Below are positions 8,387 to 16,669 of a stretch of DNA of 35,168 nt, one piece after another. The position numbers were made by a program, and so were the translations under genes. Each line of letters starts with the position of its first letter. Position 1 is the first letter of the stretch. The notes beneath the pieces are model-generated. The model was not told where the DNA came from and ran no database searches. It saw only the letters and a program-made list of their open reading frames with translations. Origin of the DNA: Treponema sp. UBA4326 (lineage in GTDB: Bacteria; Spirochaetota; Spirochaetia; Treponematales; Treponemataceae); contig DGTW01000079.1 in assembly GCA_002393835.1 (NCBI GenBank), positions 1 to 35,168 of the forward strand, given 5' to 3'.

Positions 8387-8411
8387 CCTGTTACTGATGG
8401 GCTAAAGTTTT
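8384..8411. terminator. Possible weak bidirectional terminator between convergent genes
   Basis: TAGCC (8384-8388) pairs with GGCTA (8400-8404), and a run of T follows on the plus strand (8408-8412). The stem is only five base pairs, so this is a weak call. Confidence 0.3.
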
Positions 8412-9394
8412 TCCATTTTTTCAACGAAGCCCGTGCCCCAATACTCACAGAGTAATGCGCGGGCTTTTTCTTTTAGCTCAGGAACCACGACCTCTCGCAT
8501 CTGCTTGATGTTGTTGTCAAGATAATATCTGGTCATTCCACGGATTTTTTCAATTTCGTCCGGCTGACAGAATTCTTCAACACACTGGGAGATTATCGTA
8601 AAGACGCTGGCCGTGGAACAAATCATCTTCCACTTTTGAATCGTGTCGATTTTGCGCTGACTGCTCATGCCTGTATTCACACGATAGCGATAAACCTTCG
8701 CCTCAATTCCAATGTAAGACTTTGCGTATTGAGCAAGGAAGAAAAACAAAAGCACATCGTCCGCCATGTTGCACTCGGTATAAGGAATGTTCTCATAAGC
8801 CCGAACCCATAAATCCCGCTTAATCAGCTTGCCCCAGGTATTTGCCGTAAAATCGCCGTTCATAAGCCAGCGTCGGAACACATCACGACCTTCGATTTTG
8901 CCGTAAAAAATCTTTCCGTAGCGATTTTCTTTTATAGGGGTGAAAATTCCATGCTCGTCAAAATAGCCCGCCGTAGAAGTTCCATGAACGATGTCCGCCC
9001 CAGACTGATTGGCCGTTTCGTACAAGGCAGTCAATGCGCCCTCAGCCATTTCGTCATCAGAATCCAGCTGGGTCATGTAAAAACCACGGGCTTCATAGCA
9101 AAGACTGCGGCGAACTTCGATAAGCCCCCGGTTTTCCTTATGCTCTAAAAAACGGAAGGGGACTTTTGGAAGGCCGCGAAGAGAGCGGGACTTGTCACAC
9201 TCTTTTTGCATGATTTTGACGATTTTTTTTGCAGTTCTGCCCTTCTCGTCCTTGCCTCGGCTGGCATCGCTTACAAGCACGACTTCAAAATCAGGGAAAT
9301 CCTGGGCTATGACAGAGCGAAGACATTGAGCCAAAAGCGGCTCAGTGTCATAAACGGGAATACAGACCGAAATAAGCGGGAAAGAGCTTTTCAT
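8402..9394 (-). CDS. Family 2 glycosyltransferase (downstream copy)
   Basis: GT-A fold glycosyltransferase of 330 residues that should transfer a sugar from a nucleotide-sugar donor. It opens with FPLISVCIPVYDTEPLLAQC and has the DxD-type metal site LDSDDEMAEG at about 115-125. A later NMADDVLLFFFLAQYA segment is probably near the acceptor site. No membrane helix is evident, so it is cytoplasmic or peripheral. It is a clear paralogue of the gene at 11653-12702, including VYRYRVNTGMSS and IQKWKMICSTASVF. The ATG at 9394 is preferred over an in-frame TTG at 9412. Neither has a good Shine-Dalgarno site, and coupling to the lipoprotein gene that ends 30 bases upstream is likely. The acceptor is unknown. 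Confidence 0.9.
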   Translation of the reverse strand: MKSSFPLISVCIPVYDTEPLLAQCLRSVIAQDFPDFEVVLVSDASRGKDEKGRTAKKIVKIMQKECDKSRSLRGLPKVPFRFLEHKENRGLIEVRRSLCYEARGFYMTQLDSDDEMAEGALTALYETANQSGADIVHGTSTAGYFDEHGIFTPIKENRYGKIFYGKIEGRDVFRRWLMNGDFTANTWGKLIKRDLWVRAYENIPYTECNMADDVLLFFFLAQYAKSYIGIEAKVYRYRVNTGMSSQRKIDTIQKWKMICSTASVFTIISQCVEEFCQPDEIEKIRGMTRYYLDNNIKQMREVVVPELKEKARALLCEYWGTGFVEKMEKL

Positions 9395-9424
9395 TGCTGG
9401 AATGGTGTACAAAAGCAGTTCTGA

Positions 9425-11614
9425 TTAATCTGCACAAGGAATTTCCAAGTGGAAATAAGTAGAACCAGTCTCTTCACTGTTTGTAAATGTAATATTAGAA
9501 CCATTTTTCTTTCCGTAAACTGATGCAGGCAAGCCCAGAATTGAGAATTGATTATTCCAATCAGCCCCGGATAAGGAATCAGACTCGTAAGATTCTCTGT
9601 CTGCATCAAATTTAGCATTTGTCTCGCTGACAGACTCTATTGAGAAGGTCTCCAAATCTACATAGACAACCCGGTTTATATTTTTATAGCTCAAATTACC
9701 GCTATCATCTGTGAAGAAAGCAAGGCCATCATCAGCTATAACAAGTTTTTTTGGTTTTATGGCAAGGAAGCGCACAGGCCCGCAAAGATATGATGAAAGG
9801 TCTGCATCTGTTGAAGGAGCATAAATATTACTAAACAATTTAGTGTAGACACACATAACCGGATTTTTCAAAGATTCATCAGAATATAAATCAACATGTT
9901 GCTCATTCGACATTACAAAAACTTGTGCCTTGCCTTCAAGTTTTGCTGGTGTCGGTATTTCAAGCATTGTCGCAGAAGAGGTGAATGTGTTATATCTGAT
10001 GACCGTACCAAGATGATATGCTTCAGTCTTAAACAGGGTATACACATATCCATCTTGATAAAGAATGTCCGTAAACCCTACATCAGAAGGAAAGGATTCA
10101 TTCAGATTAACAAGATTGCTGTCACCAAGGGTAATGATATACTTACCTGTTTCGCCATCTATTACTGCTTTAGAAATGTCTGCTTCAATAAAAAAGGAAT
10201 TTGACTCGCTATCAAGACATGGAGCATAGAATTTATTGTCATGCACAGCAAAGGCATAAGGAACAGAAGTAATTCCATTAGTAAAGTTTAGGGCAAATTT
10301 ATAGCATTTAAGGGATGCTGTATCCAAAGTGCTGGCAAAATTATCTCTTGCCGGAACCTCATACATAAAATATGATTCCGTGCCATTACTAGAACTTACA
10401 ACATAAAGATAAAGATTGTCCTTTGCCCTGTCGTAGACAAGACCTTCAAGGTTAGCAAGTCCTGTATCAATCTCCTGTTTTGTGGCCGTTAGATAAATTT
10501 TGCCATTACCAGCATTTATGTAAATGCTTCCTTTTGAATCAAAACAATATGAAGCAAGGGAAGCCCCTTGGCTCGTATAAGCAGGACTTGAAGTATCAAT
10601 AGTGTCCAAATCGCTTGCCATGTAATATTTTACGCTGCCTTCATCAGTGTAGCTTTCGTAAAGCATTAAGTTTGACGATGGTACAATCTCTGCCCCGAAC
10701 TTTGTAATCAAGTCGTCCGTAATGCTGAACTGATAGCCATTTTCGCCATTCTTTTTGATATAAGAACTTTCTCCAAACCAGGTGTCCGTTACAAAACCCG
10801 AGTAAACGGTAAGGGCTTCTTTGCAGCGATAGAGGGTATTTCCGTATTTGTCGTTAAAGAGGAATGTGACTTCATAGCAGTTTGCCATGACCTTGGAAAG
10901 ATTGATTTCGGCCTTTCCGTCCACAAAAGCGATTGTTCCATTTTCGCCAAGACTGTCTTTTGAGAGGGAGTTATCATTTAAGGTTTCACTCAGCACTTTG
11001 TCGCAGTAAAATGTAAGTGAAGAAACTTTTTTGTCTGCTGTGTTGTCAAAAATAGCGAGTTTAATTTCTCCTGTGATTTGGCTTAGAAAACCATCTGGAA
11101 CCAGAGTAATGTCTTCCGTTATAGCCGAATACTCATCGTCAACGATAAGGCTTGTGCTTCCCTTCATGATAATAATAACACCATTGTTATACTCCTGTGC
11201 ATCTTGCCTGACTGTAACAGTCCATTCGCCGGGAGCAGGAAGTTTTAATGAATATGAAACAGAGCCGTCCTCATTGCTCGTTATCGTTCCTTCTACTTCG
11301 TCATTGCCTTCTTTTTTGGCAGAGACATAAAGTTCACCCCATAATTCCAGTGTACTGGTGTATTCTGTAAGAGAGCTTGTAGCCGAGCGTGAATCAGAGC
11401 TTGCAAAAGTAGCCTTGCTTGAAACAGAAGAGAGCAAAGAACTTGAAGTGGCTCCGCTATCAGAGTTAAGGACAAGATTTCCGCTTACGAGGCAGAATTT
11501 TTCGCCCCCAGATGCAGAGGAAGCTTCCTTTGAGTCATTGTCTAAATCAGAGCAGCCCGCAAAGAAACCTAAAGAAAGTAAAATTGTCGCAAAGAATAAT
11601 AAAGACTTTTTCAC
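9425..11614 (-). CDS. Type B lipoprotein (B2) with KKLVIADDG C-terminal domain
   Basis: Predicted surface or periplasmic lipoprotein of 729 residues, with no function I can name. From the GTG at 11614 it reads MKKSLLFFATILLSLGFFAG with lipobox Cys21. This start has AGGAG five bases upstream, better than the ATG at 11635. A beta-rich N-terminal region, with a GEWTVTVRQ segment near residue 130, is followed by FLFNDKYGNTLYRC and DTWFGESSY motifs. A propeller-like half begins near SYCFDSKGSIYI. The signature AIKPKKLVIADDG at about residue 610 is followed by NRVVYVDLETFSIESV. It resembles B1 (16670-18952) end to end. It lies between two glycosyltransferase genes in one transcription unit. Confidence 0.9.
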   Translation of the reverse strand: MKKSLLFFATILLSLGFFAGCSDLDNDSKEASSASGGEKFCLVSGNLVLNSDSGATSSSLLSSVSSKATFASSDSRSATSSLTEYTSTLELWGELYVSAKKEGNDEVEGTITSNEDGSVSYSLKLPAPGEWTVTVRQDAQEYNNGVIIIMKGSTSLIVDDEYSAITEDITLVPDGFLSQITGEIKLAIFDNTADKKVSSLTFYCDKVLSETLNDNSLSKDSLGENGTIAFVDGKAEINLSKVMANCYEVTFLFNDKYGNTLYRCKEALTVYSGFVTDTWFGESSYIKKNGENGYQFSITDDLITKFGAEIVPSSNLMLYESYTDEGSVKYYMASDLDTIDTSSPAYTSQGASLASYCFDSKGSIYINAGNGKIYLTATKQEIDTGLANLEGLVYDRAKDNLYLYVVSSSNGTESYFMYEVPARDNFASTLDTASLKCYKFALNFTNGITSVPYAFAVHDNKFYAPCLDSESNSFFIEADISKAVIDGETGKYIITLGDSNLVNLNESFPSDVGFTDILYQDGYVYTLFKTEAYHLGTVIRYNTFTSSATMLEIPTPAKLEGKAQVFVMSNEQHVDLYSDESLKNPVMCVYTKLFSNIYAPSTDADLSSYLCGPVRFLAIKPKKLVIADDGLAFFTDDSGNLSYKNINRVVYVDLETFSIESVSETNAKFDADRESYESDSLSGADWNNQFSILGLPASVYGKKNGSNITFTNSEETGSTYFHLEIPCAD

Positions 11615-11652
11615 CACAACTCCTATTTTAAGCATAATTTTTTACTTTTCAA

Positions 11653-12702
11653 TCAAATGACTGCGGAATTGGTGATTTTTTCCTTTTCTTTCATCACCTT
11701 TTCCACATTCACCACAAAATCCTCTCCCCAGTAGTCAAAAAGCATCTGGCGAGCCTCAGAAAACAAGTTCGGGCTGACACTTCTGTAGAGCAGCAGAACA
11801 TTGTCTGTCAGGTAGCGGAGCGTAACCCGGCCCAAGTGGTCAAGGTCTTCCCCGCTGAGCAAGGGCTTGTCTTTGGCATTGTTTTCCTTTATCCACAAGG
11901 AAATAATGCTGAAGACACTTGCTGATGTACAAAGCAGCTTCCATTTTTGAAGGCTGTCTATTGAACGGCCGGAACTCATGCCGCTGTTAATCCTGTAGCG
12001 ATAGACTTTTTTCTCTATGCCGACATAACGGCTGGCATACATGCCAAGAAAAAAGAATATCAAAAGGTCATCTGCCATGTTACATTCCGTGTAGGGAATG
12101 TCGGCAAAAGCTTTTTCGTACAGGCTCTTTTTTATGAGCTTGCCGCATACATTGCCGCTGAATATCCCGGCGAACCAGGAGCGGGCAATATCAAGGCCTT
12201 CCTTTCTTCCGTAAAAAATCCTGGAGCACCTTTTTTCTTCCGATTCGCAAAAGACTCCATTTTCGTCATATTGGCCGGAAAGAAAAGTGCCGTGCACCAT
12301 ATCCGCCTCGTTTTGCAAGGCGGCCTCGTATAAAGCGGCAATGGCTCCCTCCAAAAACTCATCGTCGCTGTCAAGCATGGCTATATATTGTCCCCGAGCC
12401 TCATAAACAAGACTGCGGCGGACTTCCACGCAGCCCCGGTTTTTCCTGTGCTCCAGAAAGCGTATTTTTACCGGGGGTAAAGCCATTTCTTTTCGATAGG
12501 CCTTACATTCCTTTTGAGCCGCCTTCGTGATTTTTTTGGCTGAACGGCCTTTTTCGTCACGAGCGGGGCTTGCGTCACTTAAAACCAGCACTTCAAAGCT
12601 TGCAAAGTCCTGACTGTAGACTGAGCGCAGGCATTGAGCAAGATATGCTTCAGTCTCATAAACAGGAATGCAAACGCTGATGACCGGCTCAGGCTTCTTC
12701 AT
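11653..12702 (-). CDS. Family 2 glycosyltransferase (upstream copy)
   Basis: Paralogue of the glycosyltransferase at 8402-9394, 349 residues. The N-terminus is PVISVCIPVYETEAYLAQCL. The DxD-like site is LDSDDEFLEG, and the second conserved block is TECNMADDLLIFFFLG followed by VYRYRINSGMSSGRS. The C-terminus is longer and lysine-rich. The ATG lies six bases after the stop of the A2 lipoprotein and has no strong Shine-Dalgarno of its own, so it is probably translated by coupling. The B2 lipoprotein starts 38 bases downstream. The position suggests a sugar added to a cell-envelope glycolipid or to the neighbouring lipoproteins, but this is inference. Confidence 0.9.
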   Translation of the reverse strand: MKKPEPVISVCIPVYETEAYLAQCLRSVYSQDFASFEVLVLSDASPARDEKGRSAKKITKAAQKECKAYRKEMALPPVKIRFLEHRKNRGCVEVRRSLVYEARGQYIAMLDSDDEFLEGAIAALYEAALQNEADMVHGTFLSGQYDENGVFCESEEKRCSRIFYGRKEGLDIARSWFAGIFSGNVCGKLIKKSLYEKAFADIPYTECNMADDLLIFFFLGMYASRYVGIEKKVYRYRINSGMSSGRSIDSLQKWKLLCTSASVFSIISLWIKENNAKDKPLLSGEDLDHLGRVTLRYLTDNVLLLYRSVSPNLFSEARQMLFDYWGEDFVVNVEKVMKEKEKITNSAVI

Positions 12703-12708
12703 TCTGCA

Positions 12709-15700
12709 CTACTCGTCGCTGCTTCCAAAAGCCAAGGTCGGGTTAGCCTCACTCAATTTTTTTCCAACAATACTTGCTGCACTTCCGTCATAGTAGTAGC
12801 AGGTTTTGTCAGAATCATAATATCCGCCATTATCACTTATGATGTTACTGAGTCTCAGCTGATAATTAGTCCTGAAGTAACCGCTAACTTTTTCGCTGAA
12901 TTTAGCAGAAGATGTCTGAACGCTTTCGATTACAAAGTCCTGCAAGTCAACCGTAATCACACGGTCGGCATTCTTGTATGAAAGGCCGTCAGCATCTGAA
13001 TAGAAGGCAATACCGTCATCAGCAATCACAAGTTTTTTGGGCTTAACCGCGATGAATTTTGAAGGATGGGCAAAATACTTCTCGCTTGAATTGCTAACGC
13101 CATAAATATTCGGGAAATAGTAGTTACAAAGACGCTCACTGTCGTCAGTCACTTTTTTAGAGCCAATTATGGTCACCACAGGGGAAGTCAAATCTTCTGT
13201 TGTGTGAACAGGACCGTAAGAAGACTCGCAGAAAAGAAGCTGAGAAATATCAGTGTTGGCGTAAGCTACATTTGACTTTAAGCCAATGAGTTTTATGCTT
13301 TCTGTTGTCCCGTTCAATGGAGCTAGATATCTTACAATAGCACCCCGCTCATAAATACTTCCTCCGGCAGTTTTCCAGGCCGAACCCATGCTGTAACCAC
13401 CGAGCGAGCTGTCATAGACAAGGAAGTAAAGGGCACCCTCCAGGGCATAGGCATCTGTAATCTGCAATTGAGCGGGAGCGGCCACCTTGTCTGTGAAATA
13501 GGCCCACAAATCATAAGTTGAGCTGGCTTCAGAAACAGTCGCTGTTCCTTCTGTAAAGGCCAGGTCAGAAATATCATAAGTGAGTATTCTACATGTATCA
13601 GAAGTTGAGTCATAGCCAATCACATAGACAATATCATTGTAAATTACTACTTTGTTAGCAGAAAATCCAGAACAAGTAAGTTCAATATTTTCTACATTTT
13701 CAACACTTCCACTCGTAAAAATGTCTGGATAACGATAAAGGGCTGTAAAATTGCTATACCTTCCACTCCATGCGTAAGCCTTGTTGTTGGCCATGTCAAC
13801 CGTAAAATTGCAGGAATAACCAGACCCTATTGCATCATTAATTTCAGTCAAAGCCACGCCTGTTATACCTATAACAGGATTGTCTGATTTTAGCAGGGCT
13901 TGGTTATCTACTTTGTCAAGCAGATAGAAATATCCGTACATGTCAAAGCAAGTTTTTGTAGTCGAACCTTTGATTGAAGAGTTGTCAAGCGATGCGACTT
14001 CCGCTTTTGAAGAATCGGTCAAGCAGTATGCGTATGCGTATGAGTATGAAGATGAGTCGTATTCATACAAAGCAACAGATGTTGTTGGCGTTCCGATTTC
14101 ATTTATGAAGGAGACATCGAATGTCTGGCTGCTACTTACAGCCGGAGAACCTGAACCATTCAAGTTTCGAGAAGCCGTTACATAGAGCTGGTAAGAGCCC
14201 TCTTTTGGAAGAGGCTTTTCTGAATTGAGAGTCAGGCTGCCGGTAGTATCTACTATGTAGTAGCTTGAATTCGTCACGAAAGTGTTCACGTCTTTTCCCT
14301 GATACAAAAGCTCGGCATCGAATGTGACTGTATCTGTGACATCATTTCCCCATGCATCAGTTACGCTGAAGCGGAGGATTGTGTTCTTGTACATTTCGGT
14401 AGTATTAAGTCTGATATTCAGCACTCGGTTGTCAGTCGTGACACTTCCGCTTGTAGCAGCCTTCTTAGGCGCGAGTTTTCCTTCAAGGTCAATTTCGTAG
14501 CGGTCTGTGCCAGAGGTCGGTTGCGTAACCACAAATTTACTAAGCATTTCTTCAGTAAGAGCCGAGTCATCAGCCATTTTTAGAATTACTTTTCCGTTGT
14601 AGTCGGTAAAGCTTTCCGGTGCTATTGTTATCACAGGAATATTTGAATCAAGTTCTCCATCAACAATAACCCAATATGCAGTGAATGGATAATAAGCTGC
14701 CAGACCAATATTTTGTCCCTCGCCAAAAATTGGAGAGCCTTTTATAATCATGGTACCTTCTTGCTGAATAACCGCACGGCCAGAAGTATTATCCATAATT
14801 TCTCCGCCTTCGATAATAAGTGTTCCAGCGTTACGGATAGCGCCTCCAGAATCACTTGCGGAGTTATTGTCAATGCGAACCCCAGCCTTTATAGTAAGCG
14901 TAGCATTATCCGTATTCATAATTGCACCACCGTCATAATAGGTGTGATTGTCCGTAATCCAAGTGCCATCATCAAGCGTGACCGTTCCGTTAGTATCAAA
15001 TGCACCGCCATAGCCTCTGCTTGAATTGCCGTGCGTAATCTTTAAATTTTTTATAGTAATAGGAACACAATAGTCATAAATGGTAAAGATAGAACCCTTT
15101 ATCGTAGCCCCAGCCTGGGTCTCCGCAAACACAGAGCCGCCATCAAGGACATCATAGTAGTTTTCGCCTTCATTCTTTTCTTCTCGAAGGACGCCGTCAT
15201 GCACTCCCGCAAAAGTAAGGCTATTCGCATATTCAGAAGTAAGTGAAAGTGTAGTTACGCAAGGCACGACTCCATCAATCAGAATCGTCCAGTCAATTGG
15301 CGTGGCAAACTCTCTAATTTTTGTAATTGCCGTGTTAATTGAATCCACCGGTTGACCTGTAACAATATCTGCATTGGCACTTCCGTTTGCACTTACGGTA
15401 ACTGAATTGATATACGCCGCATAAATGTTTTTGTCGCCCCGGCTTCCCTGTTCAATTCGAGAAATTGGCTGGGTGAAATTCTCGTCCTCAAACCAGCCGG
15501 CAAAGACATAGCCTTCTTTTTCCATTTTAGGCAGGACAATACTTTCGCTTTTTGAAGAATATTTCAGGGCTTTTGTTTCTCCAGAGGCAAGCTTTCCATC
15601 ACCGTCATTATAGGTGATTGAATATGTCTCGTTCAGTTTGATTGTCTGCTTATACTTTGTCGTTAGTCCGCCTGTAACGCGGATGTAATAGTCCAAAGTG

Positions 15701-16410
15701 TTCAGTTTTTCGGTCAGTCCGTCTGCATAGAAGTCCAGTACGAGGTGGTAATAGCCCTTTTCCAGCCGCTCATTTTCGTCTGCGGCATTTCGGCTGTATG
15801 TAACTGCATATTTTGAAGCTGTGCCTGAGCCGTCAGTGCCGGTCTCAAGCACAAAAGAATCCGCTTCGATTGTTTTTTTCTCGATTTCCTCGCTTGTATC
15901 CAGCTTTGTAAGCAAAGTTTCGATTCTTGAGACGCTTTTATCGATTTCAAATTCAACGGTAATAGAAAGTCCGCCAAAGCTGTCTTTTGCTTCGAGGGCA
16001 AAAGAAATTGAATTTACTTTACCGGCTTCAATTTCCTCACTAGTGCTTCCAGAGAAAGTAATCGTCGAGGCCGTATCTGGCTCAGTATATTGTGCAGAAA
16101 GTGTAAAGTCCCAGAGCCCGACCTCAATTTCAATCTGCTCTTTTTTAAGCTCTTCGAGTGAATCAGCCGAAGCAAGAACTTCTTCCTGACCAGAAGCCAG
16201 GCTTCTTTTTAGCACAAAAGAAGTTAAATCGTCCAAATCAATTTTCGTCTTTAGCGTTCGCTGAACCATGGAAGCCGAGCCTACGACAAGGTAGGTTTTT
16301 CCGTCAGCAGAGTCGGTCTTTTTTGCGTAATCATTCAGACCATCGCTACAAGAAAAGAAGGCGAAAATAAAAGTAAAAATTGCAAGAACCGAAAGAAAAC
16401 TTTTTTTCAT
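12709..16410 (-). CDS. Type A lipoprotein (A2): InlB repeat, beta-helix, propeller-like half
   Basis: Lipoprotein of 1233 residues with lipobox Cys21 (AFFSC). Order of parts: N-terminal module TYLVVGSASMVQRTLK with ADSLEEL (about 30-130) and a second beta domain (about 140-255). An InlB/Flg_new-like repeat, YVFAGWFEDENFTQPI to NIYAAY, spans about 260-335. A right-handed beta-helix at about 340-640 has PMP-like rungs such as DGGAIMNTDN and SGGAIRNAGT. An Ig-like segment (about 655-770) precedes the propeller-like half with AVKPKKLVIADDG at about 1117. It is co-linear with A1 (18965-22684). It has its own TTGTTA/TATAAT promoter and heads an operon with two glycosyltransferases and B2. Adhesion or glycan binding is plausible but unproven. 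Confidence 0.9.
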   Translation of the reverse strand: MKKSFLSVLAIFTFIFAFFSCSDGLNDYAKKTDSADGKTYLVVGSASMVQRTLKTKIDLDDLTSFVLKRSLASGQEEVLASADSLEELKKEQIEIEVGLWDFTLSAQYTEPDTASTITFSGSTSEEIEAGKVNSISFALEAKDSFGGLSITVEFEIDKSVSRIETLLTKLDTSEEIEKKTIEADSFVLETGTDGSGTASKYAVTYSRNAADENERLEKGYYHLVLDFYADGLTEKLNTLDYYIRVTGGLTTKYKQTIKLNETYSITYNDGDGKLASGETKALKYSSKSESIVLPKMEKEGYVFAGWFEDENFTQPISRIEQGSRGDKNIYAAYINSVTVSANGSANADIVTGQPVDSINTAITKIREFATPIDWTILIDGVVPCVTTLSLTSEYANSLTFAGVHDGVLREEKNEGENYYDVLDGGSVFAETQAGATIKGSIFTIYDYCVPITIKNLKITHGNSSRGYGGAFDTNGTVTLDDGTWITDNHTYYDGGAIMNTDNATLTIKAGVRIDNNSASDSGGAIRNAGTLIIEGGEIMDNTSGRAVIQQEGTMIIKGSPIFGEGQNIGLAAYYPFTAYWVIVDGELDSNIPVITIAPESFTDYNGKVILKMADDSALTEEMLSKFVVTQPTSGTDRYEIDLEGKLAPKKAATSGSVTTDNRVLNIRLNTTEMYKNTILRFSVTDAWGNDVTDTVTFDAELLYQGKDVNTFVTNSSYYIVDTTGSLTLNSEKPLPKEGSYQLYVTASRNLNGSGSPAVSSSQTFDVSFINEIGTPTTSVALYEYDSSSYSYAYAYCLTDSSKAEVASLDNSSIKGSTTKTCFDMYGYFYLLDKVDNQALLKSDNPVIGITGVALTEINDAIGSGYSCNFTVDMANNKAYAWSGRYSNFTALYRYPDIFTSGSVENVENIELTCSGFSANKVVIYNDIVYVIGYDSTSDTCRILTYDISDLAFTEGTATVSEASSTYDLWAYFTDKVAAPAQLQITDAYALEGALYFLVYDSSLGGYSMGSAWKTAGGSIYERGAIVRYLAPLNGTTESIKLIGLKSNVAYANTDISQLLFCESSYGPVHTTEDLTSPVVTIIGSKKVTDDSERLCNYYFPNIYGVSNSSEKYFAHPSKFIAVKPKKLVIADDGIAFYSDADGLSYKNADRVITVDLQDFVIESVQTSSAKFSEKVSGYFRTNYQLRLSNIISDNGGYYDSDKTCYYYDGSAASIVGKKLSEANPTLAFGSSDE

Positions 16411-16452
16411 ATTTTTACCCCACTTTTTTAATGCAAATTTATATCAATTTTA

Positions 16453-16481
16453 ATTATAACGCTCTTTTAGCGGTTTAACAA
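16453..16481 (-). promoter_or_regulatory. Promoter of the A2-GT-B2-GT operon
   Basis: On the minus strand TTGTTA (16476-16481) and TATAAT (16453-16458) are 17 bases apart, about 43 bases before the A2 ATG. The spacer holds a small CGCT/AGCG hairpin. The same -35 context, CATTGTTAAA, recurs in the promoter at 31034-31062, so the two lipoprotein operons may share control. Confidence 0.65.
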
Positions 16482-16508
16482 TGTTTCAACATATTATTCA
16501 ATAAAAAC

Positions 16509-16616
16509 AGTGAAGTAGCACACTTTCTTAGTGAAGTTTTTAGTGAAGTTTTTAGTGAAGTTTTTAGTGAAGTAAGACAGTTTCTTAGTGAAGTAATTAG
16601 TGAAGTTAAGTGAAGT
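16509..16616. repeat. AGTGAAGT tandem array with 12- and 21-base periods
   Basis: The octamer AGTGAAGT occurs eight times on the plus strand, starting at 16509, 16530, 16542, 16554, 16566, 16587, 16599 and 16609. Steps are 21, 12, 12, 12, 21, 12 and 10 bases. The 12-base unit is AGTGAAGTTTTT. The two 21-base units are near-copies, differing only within agcacac/aagacag before TTTCTT. The array lies between the B1 stop and the A2 promoter. Confidence 0.9.
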
Positions 16617-16643
16617 AGTGCAGTTTTACTACACTACTTCACT
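16609..16643 (-). terminator. Long hairpin after B1, terminator-like
   Basis: AGTGAAGTAGTGCAGT (16609-16624) pairs with ACTACACTACTTCACT (16628-16643) at 15 of 16 positions around a TTT loop. It begins 26 bases after the B1 stop in the direction of transcription. There is no clean T-tract at its base, so it could be an RNA 3'-end stabiliser instead. One arm is built from the last repeat of the AGTGAAGT array. Confidence 0.5.
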
Positions 16644-16669
16644 AAGGAAAGAACTTGCACAAATTCACT

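Noticed and set aside
16490-16640. Minus-strand open frame reading TSLK repeats
   Set aside because: About 45 codons with no start codon or ribosome-binding site; it simply follows from repeats whose length is a multiple of three.
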